Source of the DNA: a virus
Length of the DNA stretch: 37,118 nt
Virus record (IMG/VR): IMGVR_UViG_3300008450_000159
Coordinates: 1 to 37,118 of that record
Reading direction: 5' to 3' (one strand)
This document shows, piece by piece, positions 1 through 7,045 of the stretch. The notes beneath the pieces were generated by a model. The model ran no database searches and was not told the DNA's origin. It saw only the letters and a list, made by a program, of their open reading frames with translations. The number at the start of each line of letters is the position of its first letter. Position 1 is the first letter of the stretch. The position numbers were made by a program, and so were the translations under genes.

Positions 1-2152
1 TATCATGCTGTGAAATAGTAGGTGTATTCATCCATGTTTTCTCCTCAATTACATAACCATACATCCCATTCTTTTTGATACGATGATAGCCCAATCGTTT
101 CAGTTCCATTCCTAATTTTTTGACTGATAGCTTTTGCTTGGTAGCCATTTCAATTAAATCCTTAATCTCTGATGTAGTCTTGAAACAATGGTCATTAGCG
201 TTACCTACTGGCTCAAAAAACTTATAGACCATTTCAGCCTCAATAGATACTTCAGAGTACCTACCACTTGTATAATGCTCCAGTAGGTCTATTTCTTCAC
301 TTGATAGCTGTGAACGTACACCATCAATAAATAACTCTTTGACTTGTGCAAACAATTGCTGTTTGTCTATGCTGTTATATAACTGATAATCGAATCTACC
401 AGTAGCTTCAATGATTATGATCCGCCTATTGCCGGTAGAATCATTCAGTAATTCTGTTTCATTACATGTACCACATAAGGTAGCTACTCTTGGTAGAGTT
501 ACATTCTTCCGTCCATATGGCTCACGCAGAGTAAATGAATCTGATGATAACATCTTCTTCATGTGTTTGGAATCCTGCTTTGACTTACCGGAATATTCAT
601 CATCGAAGATGATTAGCTTTTGGGTCATCAATAGTTCATCATCCTTTCCTTTGTCTAACTGGGAATTTGCAAAGAATCTCTTTAGTGGATTAGGTAGGAG
701 TCTTTTGAAGAATTGGGTCTTACCAGTATTCTTTGCTCCTGCCAGTACCAAGCATAAGATATTTGGCTCATTATCATATATAGATTCAATTATACCAATC
801 AACCATTTGGTGATCATTTGTCTCCTCCAAACATGTTCACCAGTATCACTTGTGATGGATTTGGTTAGGTCATCCAATCTATCATAGCAGTCCCATTGAA
901 TATCATCAAAGTAATCTTTGATGGGATTGTAAGATGGAGTAGATGTGGAGAAAAGTATAGTATCAAAGATTTCTCTTGTAAGCTTATCGAACTTCTTTTT
1001 ACCATCAATATAAATAGTATTAAGATCTTCGATTTCCAATTCCCTACCAGCAAGTTCATATGACCTTGTGATGATATTCTTTTTAATTGGATAATTAGTT
1101 CTCAACCATAACTCTACATCATCAATAGAAAGCTTCTTTTCATCCTTATTTGGTTTAAACTCATGTGAATTAAATACAGCTTTGATTACTTCATTATCTT
1201 GCTCTGATAACTTACCATCAATCATTTGGACTACATCATCTGGCTTTTTGTTAGACTCTTTAGCATAATAAGTAAGCTTACTGATGTACTCCTCACGTTC
1301 ATCATAAATTTGAATATTGTTAAGCTTGCAGTAGTAATAGAATGAGTTAATAGTTATACTACCATTATTATACTTTAGACAATGTTGGTACTGCCTATCA
1401 GTATCATTTGGATTATATGATGGACTAAACTTGGAAATACGATGAAAATATTCTGTACCAATATCACCATAGGTATTTGCAATGGCAAATCCAATTGTTA
1501 GCCATTGTTTATAATCACCGGTAATATCCTTATTGATTGCAGAAAGTATTCTTTCGAACTTGGTATTTGTATGCAGGAAAGATGACTTCTTTGCATTTGC
1601 ATCATTAATCCTACTTTGCCTTGTTAGATAATCCTTGAATGTGGAGGAATTACTATTGATGACTAAATCTGGGTCATAGCTGATGAATCTTGCTCTTGCA
1701 ACATCCCTACATGATGGGTCAATAGAAATACCAAGTAGGTTATAGTAGTACTGCTGTAATCCATCAAATGCGTCTCCGTGTTTATTATGGTCTATCTTAA
1801 CTATGCAACATAGACCTTTAGTGCTTATAGAACGGAATACACTATATGTGTATTTATCTTGAGCAAGAATATCAAAAGCAGAGTTTATGTTTGGAACATC
1901 ATCAATATCTATTGCTATCAGTCCAGAATGCTGAAGCAATCCATCATTATTTCTTGTTGCGAAAGTTCCACTTGTGGTAAAGTAAGGTACTTTCTTCTTT
2001 AGCTTTTGTCGTTCAGCTTTATCCTTTTCGATTGCTATACTGATACATAAATCCTGCCATCTACCATTCTTAATTTCATTTAGAATATGGTTGATCTCAT
2101 ATACTAATCCATCAGTTACTTGATGGATGTTTTTGTAGAGTGATACTTGCAT
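1..2152 (-). CDS. VirE/VapE-family primase-helicase with BT4734-like N-terminus (3' end off the window edge)
   Basis: Replication protein that probably primes and unwinds phage DNA. The frame is open without a stop from ATG 2152 to base 1 (717 codons). The N-terminal part, with the segment HSGLIAIDIDDV near residue 70, matches the BT4734/VirE_N type domain. A PriCT-2-like stretch follows (WLTIGFAIANTYGD, around residue 225). The C-terminal half is a superfamily-3-like VirE ATPase with Walker A GAKNTGKT at residues 472-479 and a Walker B-like LIIFDDEY near residue 515. The next conserved region contains GNRRIIIIE. It is the last gene of the early module and is preceded by an AC-repeat leader and an intrinsic terminator. 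If the window is circular it continues at 37118 and ends at 37048, giving 740 aa. Family assignment is confident; exact enzymatic activities are inferred from the family. Confidence 0.9.
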   Translation of the reverse strand, partial: MQVSLYKNIHQVTDGLVYEINHILNEIKNGRWQDLCISIAIEKDKAERQKLKKKVPYFTTSGTFATRNNDGLLQHSGLIAIDIDDVPNINSAFDILAQDKYTYSVFRSISTKGLCCIVKIDHNKHGDAFDGLQQYYYNLLGISIDPSCRDVARARFISYDPDLVINSNSSTFKDYLTRQSRINDANAKKSSFLHTNTKFERILSAINKDITGDYKQWLTIGFAIANTYGDIGTEYFHRISKFSPSYNPNDTDRQYQHCLKYNNGSITINSFYYYCKLNNIQIYDEREEYISKLTYYAKESNKKPDDVVQMIDGKLSEQDNEVIKAVFNSHEFKPNKDEKKLSIDDVELWLRTNYPIKKNIITRSYELAGRELEIEDLNTIYIDGKKKFDKLTREIFDTILFSTSTPSYNPIKDYFDDIQWDCYDRLDDLTKSITSDTGEHVWRRQMITKWLIGIIESIYDNEPNILCLVLAGAKNTGKTQFFKRLLPNPLKRFFANSQLDKGKDDELLMTQKLIIFDDEYSGKSKQDSKHMKKMLSSDSFTLREPYGRKNVTLPRVATLCGTCNETELLNDSTGNRRIIIIEATGRFDYQLYNSIDKQQLFAQVKELFIDGVRSQLSSEEIDLLEHYTSGRYSEVSIEAEMVYKFFEPVGNANDHCFKTTSEIKDLIEMATKQKLSVKKLGMELKRLGYHRIKKNGMYGYVIEEKTWMNTPTISQHD

Positions 2153-2153
2153 G

Positions 2154-2163
2154 GTGTGTGTGT
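2154..2163 (-). repeat. (AC)5 leader repeat before the primase-helicase
   Basis: On the minus strand the bases just before ATG 2152 read ACACACACAC then C, directly against the start codon. This is the shortest of four AC dinucleotide leaders in the early module. No Shine-Dalgarno sequence is present. The repeat may serve as an unstructured ribosome-loading site; this is inference. Confidence 0.7.
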
Positions 2164-2170
2164 TTATGGG

Positions 2171-2205
2171 TAAAAAAATCCTCTTGCTTTACGGAGCAAG
2201 AGGAT
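2171..2205 (-). terminator. Intrinsic terminator just upstream of the primase-helicase
   Basis: A perfect 11-bp stem (ATCCTCTTGCT at 2178-2188 and its complement at 2195-2205) with a 6-base loop. On the minus strand it is followed directly by a run of seven T (2178-2172). It lies between the upstream gene cluster ending at 2255 and ATG 2152, only 19 bases before that start codon. No promoter is evident between hairpin and gene, so expression of the primase-helicase probably depends on read-through or antitermination. Confidence 0.85.
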
Positions 2206-2254
2206 GATGGATGCAATGTTAATGGGTTACACCATCATCACCCAAATTTGTTAA

Positions 2255-2398
2255 TTACTTGAATTCCCAACCATCGGGATAAATGGTATGTGTATTCGTT
2301 TTAAGGATTCGACTAACAATTTCATCCTTGGTAGGAATACCTAATGATAGACGAATACTAATGAATGCTGCCAGTAAGCTTGTGTTGATGTGTATCAT
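2255..2398 (-). CDS. Small protein of 47 aa, unknown function
   Basis: The start ATG (2398-2396) overlaps the TGA stop of the preceding gene as ATGA, the coupling used throughout this genome. The product begins MIHINTSLLAAFISIRLSLG and ends YPDGWEFK. It has a short hydrophobic N-terminal part and a polar C-terminal half containing KDEIVSRIL. I do not recognise the family. The coupling, sensible codon use and position just before the terminator support it as a real gene. It closes the group of small exported or membrane proteins between 3552 and 2255. Confidence 0.6.
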   Translation of the reverse strand: MIHINTSLLAAFISIRLSLGIPTKDEIVSRILKTNTHTIYPDGWEFK

Positions 2399-2841
2399 AG
2401 CAGTAGGAGTAATAGTGCAAGAATTCCGGATGATGTCATATAAAACTTCTTTTGTTTTTTATACTTGACATTTTCTTTTTGTACTTCACGAATAGTCCAT
2501 TCAAGTGAATCATTATCTATACTGATTAGCCTATATGATTCCAATGCATCAGTTAATTGAACATTCAACATCTTCATATAAGCAGTCTGCTTACCTATTA
2601 ATTCATTCTGAACTTGTCTATTTTGTTCCAGAAGATGTAGTTCTACTCTATCACTATCAGCTTGCGTTAAATCCTGCAACATATAGATCACAAGATTCTT
2701 GGGTAAGATGACCAGCGAATCCTTACTGGATTGAGTCTTTGTACCGGTCTGACAATGTGCGGAAAAGGTCTGAAGAAGACATATTGCTAATGTAAGGATT
2801 AGCAAGACCTTTGTTACTGCGAATTCTAACGATTTGTACAT
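2395..2841 (-). CDS. Exported coiled-coil protein, possible spanin-like component
   Basis: A 148-aa product with an N-terminal signal-like segment (residues about 10-30, ending FSAHCQ), a polar helical middle rich in E, Q, L and K (about 55-130), and a strongly hydrophobic C-terminal end with a run of leucines (about 137-148). The segment KDSLVILPKNLV resembles small exported proteins I recall from Flavobacterium and other Bacteroidetes phages (memory, not a search). Its first 119 bases overlap the upstream 112-aa gene in another frame, reminiscent of overlapping Rz/Rz1 spanin genes. It lies far from the endolysin, so the spanin idea is only an inference. The cysteine near residue 30 is not in a good lipobox. 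Confidence 0.65.
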   Translation of the reverse strand: MYKSLEFAVTKVLLILTLAICLLQTFSAHCQTGTKTQSSKDSLVILPKNLVIYMLQDLTQADSDRVELHLLEQNRQVQNELIGKQTAYMKMLNVQLTDALESYRLISIDNDSLEWTIREVQKENVKYKKQKKFYMTSSGILALLLLLL

Positions 2842-3061
2842 CAGTTTTGGTTTTGATTTTTAGTAAGGAGTCTATTTTGAGATTCATTTTACCATATAGT
2901 TCACGATTTATGTCCATTCGTGATTCAAGCAGTTCTATTCTCTCTATAGTATCTAAATCTGGCTTTTGTTTTTTCATAGCATTATTGACCATGAAATAAC
3001 ATATAAGAATGCTGATAGCACATATAAGCACTATTTGCATTATGGTTTTTTGAGCATTCAT
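2723..3061 (-). CDS. Small membrane-anchored coiled-coil protein, i-spanin-like
   Basis: A 112-aa product with one N-terminal membrane helix (about residues 8-28, IVLICAISILICYFMV). It is followed by a charged helical segment likely to form a coiled coil (about 35-75, IERIELLESRMDINRELYGK) and a polar tail. A type II anchor with an outward coiled coil is the layout of inner-membrane spanins, but the sequence carries no diagnostic motif. The start is one base after the neighbour's end, and the 3' end overlaps the next gene by 119 bases. Function unproven. Confidence 0.65.
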   Translation of the reverse strand: MNAQKTIMQIVLICAISILICYFMVNNAMKKQKPDLDTIERIELLESRMDINRELYGKMNLKIDSLLKIKTKTDVQIVRIRSNKGLANPYISNMSSSDLFRTLSDRYKDSIQ

Positions 3062-3062
3062 A

Positions 3063-3395
3063 TTAAAGTGATTTTAGATAGGTAATAGCTTCGATTAGTT
3101 CAGCTTTATCAGAGTAAGGAATAATCTCAAGCATTTCATCCATCAAGCATTTATTATATAGTTCTACCTTTTTTGCAATCTTGCTGAATTTAGCTTGTGT
3201 ATACTTTGTTTTTGGAACATTACCATCAACATCTTTCAATGATGTCATTGGCAAAGCTTTTACTACTCTTTGTACTTCTGTGACATAGACTTTTGATAAA
3301 TCTACTTTGGTCATCTTTAGCAGAGTCGAATCTGCTGTTTGTGCATTCGCATTACCCAGTAGTGCGACAAATGCAATGGTTAGGATTTGTTTCAT
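3063..3395 (-). CDS. Secreted protein of 110 aa, unknown function
   Basis: It has a typical signal peptide: MKQ, then the hydrophobic ILTIAFVALLG, then a probable cleavage after NANA at about residue 18. The mature part is small, basic and helical, with no recognised domain. The start codon lies one base after the stop of the 51-aa lipoprotein gene. It is part of a run of four or five small envelope-directed products, which suggests a role at the host envelope such as lysis or superinfection exclusion. The role is inferred from context only. Confidence 0.65.
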   Translation of the reverse strand: MKQILTIAFVALLGNANAQTADSTLLKMTKVDLSKVYVTEVQRVVKALPMTSLKDVDGNVPKTKYTQAKFSKIAKKVELYNKCLMDEMLEIIPYSDKAELIEAITYLKSL

Positions 3396-3396
3396 G

Positions 3397-3552
3397 TTAA
3401 TAATGTTGGAGATTTGATTGTTGGTTTTTTTTGTATTTGTGATATGCTTCAGAATGAGTTACATCATGGTAGGATGAACATGATGATATAAACAATAGAG
3501 TGATTAAAGCAATCACTTTATACTTTGCCAATCTTGATAGAACTGCTCCCAT
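3397..3552 (-). CDS. Small lipoprotein of 51 aa, o-spanin candidate
   Basis: ATG at 3552-3550 opens a frame to TAA at 3399-3397. The N-terminus MGAVLSRLAKYK is basic. It is followed by a hydrophobic core and the lipobox ISSC at residues 22-25, so the mature lipoprotein would be only 27 residues (CSSYHDV...). Start and signal overlap the end of the nuclease gene (stop at 3513). An alternative TTG start at 3531 would give 44 aa. Small lipoproteins next to membrane coiled-coil proteins fit the outer-membrane spanin pattern. The reading frame and lipobox are seen directly; the role is inference. Confidence 0.6.
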   Translation of the reverse strand: MGAVLSRLAKYKVIALITLLFISSCSSYHDVTHSEAYHKYKKNQQSNLQHY

Positions 3553-3953
3553 GTTTTTGCTATAATGTATACTCCTCCACTATTTTGAACTTCCGATTGA
3601 ACTTTAATTTGATGTTCACTCATTTTGTCTTTACCTACCTTCACTTCAATTGCTACCATAATGCTAAATCTTCGACCTTGATGTTCAATCATTTTATTAG
3701 CTATGATATCACTAATGCCTTTACGAGTCCCTCCTTTTCTCCACTTACCGGTTCTTTTATCATATATACCAGTATTATTAATTCTATCAGCATAATGACC
3801 AGTTAGCCTAACGAATTCGACTATTGCTCTGGTCAATTCATTACTGGATGCATCTTTAAATGGACGAACTGGAGGAAGAGCATGCAATGGAATCAATGGA
3901 TGTTCAGCAATCTTCTTCATCATTGCAAGCTTTGTAAGGTCATTTAATGTCAT
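3513..3953 (-). CDS. VRR-NUC domain nuclease
   Basis: A 146-aa protein of the VRR-NUC (PD-(D/E)XK) type. Visible motifs are GTRKGISDI (about residues 74-82, with the metal-binding Asp), AIEVKVGKDKMSEHQ (about 101-115, E-x-K) and a following helix with Q and E. The family cleaves branched or replication-associated DNA. It overlaps the DUF3310 gene by 14 bases at its 5' end and the lipoprotein gene at its 3' end. It sits in the replication and recombination module with ERF and the primase-helicase, which fits a Holliday junction or recombination role. No upstream HTH or helicase domain is fused. Confidence 0.85.
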   Translation of the reverse strand: MTLNDLTKLAMMKKIAEHPLIPLHALPPVRPFKDASSNELTRAIVEFVRLTGHYADRINNTGIYDKRTGKWRKGGTRKGISDIIANKMIEHQGRRFSIMVAIEVKVGKDKMSEHQIKVQSEVQNSGGVYIIAKTWEQFYQDWQSIK

Positions 3954-4143
3954 TGACTGATCTATTTAAATACCAAATAGCTTTCTCAAGATCTTCTTTT
4001 TTATCATTCTTCCTTCCTGCTCTTGCAATATACTTGATTGCATTTCCCAGCTTAAAATCTAAATTCCAAGCCTCAATTACATTGATGACTTCATAAGTAT
4101 CATCATCAAATTGATAATGTTTAGGATGATTTATATGGCTCAT
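3940..4143 (-). CDS. DUF3310 protein
   Basis: A 67-aa protein with the full DUF3310 signature: PKHYQFDDDTYEVINVIEAW, then LGNAIKYIARAGRK, then EDLEKAIWYLNR. The family is common in phage replication modules and is often fused to or listed with nucleotide kinase-like proteins. Its biochemical role is not established. Its length is typical for the single-domain form. It overlaps the nuclease gene downstream by 14 bases. A large hairpin (4184-4234) lies upstream, between it and the preceding lipoprotein gene. Confidence 0.9.
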   Translation of the reverse strand: MSHINHPKHYQFDDDTYEVINVIEAWNLDFKLGNAIKYIARAGRKNDKKEDLEKAIWYLNRSVNDIK

Positions 4144-4228
4144 GTGTAAGTATCATTCCGGTTATTGATAGTACTAAAATTAAGCAAGATGATAGGAGAC
4201 AATAAGGAATCATTAATGCTCCTATCAT
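4121..4228 (-). CDS. Possible 35-aa membrane peptide (uncertain)
   Basis: ATG 4228 to TAA 4121 would encode MIGALMIPYCLLSSCLILVL followed by SITGMILTHEPYKSS, almost entirely one membrane helix. Its start codon lies inside the right arm of the hairpin at 4184-4234, and it runs 23 bases into the DUF3310 gene. The stretch may simply be a terminator in which a hydrophobic frame arises by chance from T-rich codons. Recorded because it is the only coding candidate in this 120-base gap. Confidence 0.25.
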   Translation of the reverse strand: MIGALMIPYCLLSSCLILVLSITGMILTHEPYKSS

Positions 4229-4234
4229 GCTTGC
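4184..4234 (-). terminator. Large hairpin between lipoprotein and DUF3310 genes, terminator-like
   Basis: Left arm 4184-4198 (GCAAGATGATAGGAG on the plus strand) pairs with right arm 4219-4234, with one bulged base, around a 20-base loop. On the minus strand the hairpin is followed by TTAATTTTAG, a modest T-rich tail. It lies after the lipoprotein gene in the direction of transcription. A terminator, an attenuator or a protein-binding inverted repeat are all possible. Confidence 0.5.
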
Positions 4235-4263
4235 AACACAACACACTATGTGTAATTTTAATT

Positions 4264-4791
4264 TTATTGGCATTCCCATTCCCACACACCAGTTCGAACA
4301 GCAATGGGTGTAGAGTAGTAGTATGTTATTGTATAATTTACCTTATCAGTAATAACATAGGCAGCTTGCATTTGGTAATCTGTAGATGGTTTCATCATGC
4401 ATGATGTGCCATATTTCATATAGAACAGATTAGTCAAGCAATCTGCACTATATGGGCAATCTCTTGGAGTTACAACAATTCGATATGGTGTAACTTCAAC
4501 ATCAGCAGTACTAACTGGTCGATTCTGGTCATCCCATCGAAGAATCAACCATCCACATATGGATGTATCAAATTTCATGTTCCAATTAGTAGGAGACATT
4601 TCAATTTTTTTCCATTCAGTAGTAGGTTGATTATTACCATTACCATTACCATTAGCACCACCAGCATTTGGATTAAACTTTCGAAGATTTGCATCTTCAG
4701 CTATTACTGGTGATACATTCGACAATTCATCTTTGTGCTTCATACATGCTGCGAATAGCAACAAGCAAATGATTAATGTTAGATTTTTCAT
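4264..4791 (-). CDS. Lipoprotein of 175 aa, unknown function
   Basis: The signal is MKNLTLIICLLLFAAC with Cys16 as the lipidation site. The mature protein has a low-complexity linker of alternating N and G (about residues 43-55), followed by a compact domain with six cysteines that may be disulfide-bonded (CGWLILRWDD, RDCPYSADC, CMM, terminal WEWEC). A beta-rich surface-exposed domain is likely. Phage-encoded lipoproteins often block superinfection or act on the envelope, but nothing here fixes the role. It is the last gene before the 4184-4234 hairpin. Confidence 0.7.
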   Translation of the reverse strand: MKNLTLIICLLLFAACMKHKDELSNVSPVIAEDANLRKFNPNAGGANGNGNGNNQPTTEWKKIEMSPTNWNMKFDTSICGWLILRWDDQNRPVSTADVEVTPYRIVVTPRDCPYSADCLTNLFYMKYGTSCMMKPSTDYQMQAAYVITDKVNYTITYYYSTPIAVRTGVWEWECQ

Positions 4792-4845
4792 GGGTCATTA
4801 TTTTTATGCTAATGTAATGGGTAAATGTATATAATTAATGGGTGA

Positions 4846-5157
4846 TTAATTCACTTCACTAATTTGAGTAGCTAAATCTGTGTGTTTAAGTTTAGTAATT
4901 TGTTCATCAAATGTGCGTAATCTAACCGAAATTTCATCTACATGCTTACGCAGTAGCTTTGACATTTCATTTTGATAATACTTTTCATCCCTATTATTAT
5001 AGGATGATTTTATTTGAACTTCTCCTTTAGACCATTTGATGTATTTATCAAGAGATTCAATGTATTTATCAAACAGCATATCACGTTCATAGATAAGATT
5101 CCAGATTTCATCTGTGTGATTTGCATCATGCTCACCGGAGAGGATTTTAATTTTCAT
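4846..5157 (-). CDS. Hypothetical protein, 103 aa, coiled-coil
   Basis: A charged, mostly helical protein without membrane segment or signal. Repeated pairs of charged and hydrophobic residues (LLRKHVDEISVRLRTFDEQ, about residues 67-86) suggest a coiled coil. No family is recognised. The start overlaps the end of the 74-aa membrane protein gene by 11 bases, showing that it belongs to the same operon. A 54-base gap with repeated AATGGGT elements separates it from the lipoprotein gene. Confidence 0.6.
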   Translation of the reverse strand: MKIKILSGEHDANHTDEIWNLIYERDMLFDKYIESLDKYIKWSKGEVQIKSSYNNRDEKYYQNEMSKLLRKHVDEISVRLRTFDEQITKLKHTDLATQISEVN

Positions 5158-5371
5158 TGGATTTGTATTTAGCTATTTGGTCATTAATTGATTTACCTAT
5201 GAATGTCATTACTACGAATCCTACCGGAATTCCAATAAGATACCATCCAAAGATCTGCCATAGCCAGTAGAGTAACATTACTGCTCCTACAGCTAACATC
5301 CCAGTTACTACGTTATCAAATACCTTGATAACACTATATATTTCATTCAGCAATTTTTTCATCTGTATCAT
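5147..5371 (-). CDS. Small two-helix membrane protein, 74 aa
   Basis: Two hydrophobic segments (about residues 17-41, VVTGMLAVGAVMLLYWLW, and 43-62, YLIGIPVGFVVMTFIG) are followed by a short polar tail. A start at Met4 (5362) is equally possible and gives MKKLLNEIY. The 5' end overlaps the preceding gene by 29 bases and the 3' end overlaps the next by 11. No family is recognised. Small two-helix proteins can be holins, but this one is in the early module, so that role is doubtful. Confidence 0.6.
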   Translation of the reverse strand: MIQMKKLLNEIYSVIKVFDNVVTGMLAVGAVMLLYWLWQIFGWYLIGIPVGFVVMTFIGKSINDQIAKYKSNEN

Positions 5372-5687
5372 CTTCGATTGTTATGTTACCATTTAGAAAT
5401 TCTTTCATAGCCATGTATAAAGCTTGCTTTTTGTGAATTGGCAATTCCAAAAGCATTATCATTAAATCACTCCAGACTTGTGAATCATCCAACAAATCAT
5501 CCATGTCCATATTACCAGCCATATGTGTGTATAATGATTTAGCTGATGAAAGGTATGTAGATAGTAATTGCTTTGTTCTAAAGTTCACCTTATCTTTTAG
5601 CACATATGACCATGCTTCTGCTTGTTGTGACAATGACATAAACATGAATAGTGCAAATCTGTTATTATCAAGTTTTAATCCTTCCAT
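5343..5687 (-). CDS. Hypothetical protein, 114 aa
   Basis: A soluble, predominantly helical acidic protein. The C-terminal end is rich in D and E (NITIEDDTDEKIAE). No signal, membrane helix or known motif. It overlaps the upstream 155-aa gene by 13 bases and the downstream membrane protein gene by 29, so it is clearly coupled. Position after the ERF and 155-aa genes suggests a link to replication or recombination, but the sequence does not say which. Confidence 0.6.
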   Translation of the reverse strand: MEGLKLDNNRFALFMFMSLSQQAEAWSYVLKDKVNFRTKQLLSTYLSSAKSLYTHMAGNMDMDDLLDDSQVWSDLMIMLLELPIHKKQALYMAMKEFLNGNITIEDDTDEKIAE

Positions 5688-6142
5688 TTGATTGCATATG
5701 TAGTGGTTGATGATTTGATTGGAGTAAACAAGGTGATTAATTCACCAGTAGATTCATCACAAGTAGTGATTGATGATTTGATACTTCGAAGAAATTTCTC
5801 TCTCTCCTTTCGCAGTTCAGTTAATCTTTCGATTTCAGCTACTAACTGATTTAACTCTGGGTCATTGCAATTAGTATAATCATATTTCACTCCTGCTTCC
5901 TTGATTGCAAATTCACCATTATAGTGAACTATATCTTCACCTTTTTGATACTTGGAACATTCTTCAATGACTGAATCTCTTAATCTCTCCTTTATAGATG
6001 TAATAACATCTTCCATGAATTTTACTCGTACAGCTATGTCCAGAGCATTTACATTGCCTTCATAGATTGAATCAATCAATTCCTTTGCATAGGCACTAAT
6101 AACATCTTTAGTTACCTTTTCGCTGATGTTGATGATGTTCAT
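5675..6142 (-). CDS. Hypothetical coiled-coil protein, 155 aa, next to the ERF gene
   Basis: The N-terminal half is helical and the middle (about residues 98-122, LNQLVAEIERLTELRKEREKF) is a likely coiled coil. The C-terminal end is beta-rich with many threonines. No enzyme motif is seen. It starts inside the last codons of the ERF gene (4-base overlap). Proteins of this size and shape often sit beside single-strand annealing proteins in phages and may help recombination or protect DNA ends. I cannot assign a family. Its start is preceded by an AACAAACACA leader. Confidence 0.6.
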   Translation of the reverse strand: MNIINISEKVTKDVISAYAKELIDSIYEGNVNALDIAVRVKFMEDVITSIKERLRDSVIEECSKYQKGEDIVHYNGEFAIKEAGVKYDYTNCNDPELNQLVAEIERLTELRKEREKFLRSIKSSITTCDESTGELITLFTPIKSSTTTYAIKWKD

Positions 6143-6774
6143 TGTGTTTGTTGCTTTAGAAAGTTAATTTGAAGATGTGACAATGTATACTTCTGCTGAA
6201 TCTGCTCAATAGTTCCACCATCATTGATGAACTTGACCATTTCAGCAAGCTTTGTATCTGGCACTCCCGGTTTAGAACTTGGAGCAATTGAGGAAGATGC
6301 ACCATCATCATCTTCATCACCCACAAGGCAAAGAATAGCTGACAAGCTATATCTTTTTAAATAAGAATAGCCTCCTCCAGCTTGCTGAATTGCATTGACA
6401 TTATTGCCTTGCATAGGGATAACTGCAAGCTTTGATGCAATGAATTCACCACTAATGTGAGTTAGAATAGTTATTACTTCATTACCGGCTAAATGTTGTT
6501 GGATAATTACTCCTTGTTCAGCTAATGCTGGCTTTACCTTGGTCACTAATTCATCCAAGGTAGTATAAGAGCGATTCTTCCCTCCTCCTACTGGTACTGA
6601 TTTATCCTTCTTAATGCTCACTCCTGCCTTGTGAAAGTTCAGCAAAGCTTTGTTGATGTTAGATTGATTCTTCGATGTCCAGTAGGAATCTGTGTGCCAA
6701 ATGATGTCAATTGGCTGTGATGATGTGCACTCATTCTGCTCCACTTCTTCAAATAGTTTTTTTGATTGTGCCAT
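6139..6774 (-). CDS. erf: ERF-family single-strand DNA annealing protein
   Basis: A recombinase of the ERF superfamily that anneals complementary single strands, for example during genome circularisation or recombination-dependent replication. The product is 211 aa from ATG 6774 (MAQSKKLFEEV). Recognisable family segments are INKALLNFHKAG, YTTLDELVTKVKPALAEQGV, ITILTHISGEFIASKLAVIP, and the hallmark QAGGGYSYLKRYSLSAILCL followed by GDEDDDG. The C-terminal tail is short and helical. A frame extension upstream to 6837 would translate the AC repeat as Thr-His repeats and is rejected as the start. It follows a (CA)9 leader that abuts the stop codon of the HTH gene. Confidence 0.9.
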   Translation of the reverse strand: MAQSKKLFEEVEQNECTSSQPIDIIWHTDSYWTSKNQSNINKALLNFHKAGVSIKKDKSVPVGGGKNRSYTTLDELVTKVKPALAEQGVIIQQHLAGNEVITILTHISGEFIASKLAVIPMQGNNVNAIQQAGGGYSYLKRYSLSAILCLVGDEDDDGASSSIAPSSKPGVPDTKLAEMVKFINDGGTIEQIQQKYTLSHLQINFLKQQTQ

Positions 6775-6778
6775 GATT

Positions 6779-6796
6779 TGTGTGTGTGTGTGTGTG
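6779..6796 (-). repeat. (CA)9 leader repeat before the ERF gene
   Basis: Nine perfect CA units on the minus strand fill the space between the TAA stop at 6799-6797 and AATC-ATG at 6774. There is no other leader sequence and no Shine-Dalgarno sequence. A microsatellite of this length is prone to slippage, so its length could vary between isolates. Confidence 0.8.
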
Positions 6797-7045
6797 TTAT
6801 TGATTTTGAATCTTACGTTTTTTTCTCTGTTCATCAATGATGACCTTCAGTTCAGCAATTCGCTCCTCTCGCTGTTTGATAATGCGTTTAGCATGCTGAA
6901 TGATTAGAATTGCATTTTCAGTCATAGCTACTCCTCTTAATGCATTCTGGACTGATTGAGTAGATGTACCAATTTCATTGGCAATAGTAGTTACATCACC
7001 AAATTTCAATTGGTCACGAATTTGCTTTAGTTCAAATTGTTTCAT
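6797..7045 (-). CDS. Small helix-turn-helix-like DNA-binding protein
   Basis: From ATG 7045 (MKQFELKQIRDQL) the product is 82 aa. An upstream ATG at 7066 would add MNLINIT. The segment VTTIANEIGTSTQSVQNALRG (about residues 18-38 of the shorter form) reads as a helix-turn-helix. It is followed by a long basic helix rich in R, K and E to the C-terminus. It may bind DNA as a regulator of the early operon. The 5' end overlaps the 79-aa gene, and the stop codon abuts the (CA)9 repeat that leads into ERF. Confidence 0.65.
   Translation of the reverse strand: MKQFELKQIRDQLKFGDVTTIANEIGTSTQSVQNALRGVAMTENAILIIQHAKRIIKQREERIAELKVIIDEQRKKRKIQNQ

Noticed and set aside
411-887. A 158-codon plus-strand open frame
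   Set aside because: It lies entirely inside the primase-helicase gene on the other strand, which has intact Walker motifs; the plus-strand product has no recognisable features.
6775-6837. Upstream extension of the ERF protein
   Set aside because: It would translate the (CA)9 repeat as Thr-His repeats and overlap the end of the HTH gene; ATG 6774 starts the conserved protein.
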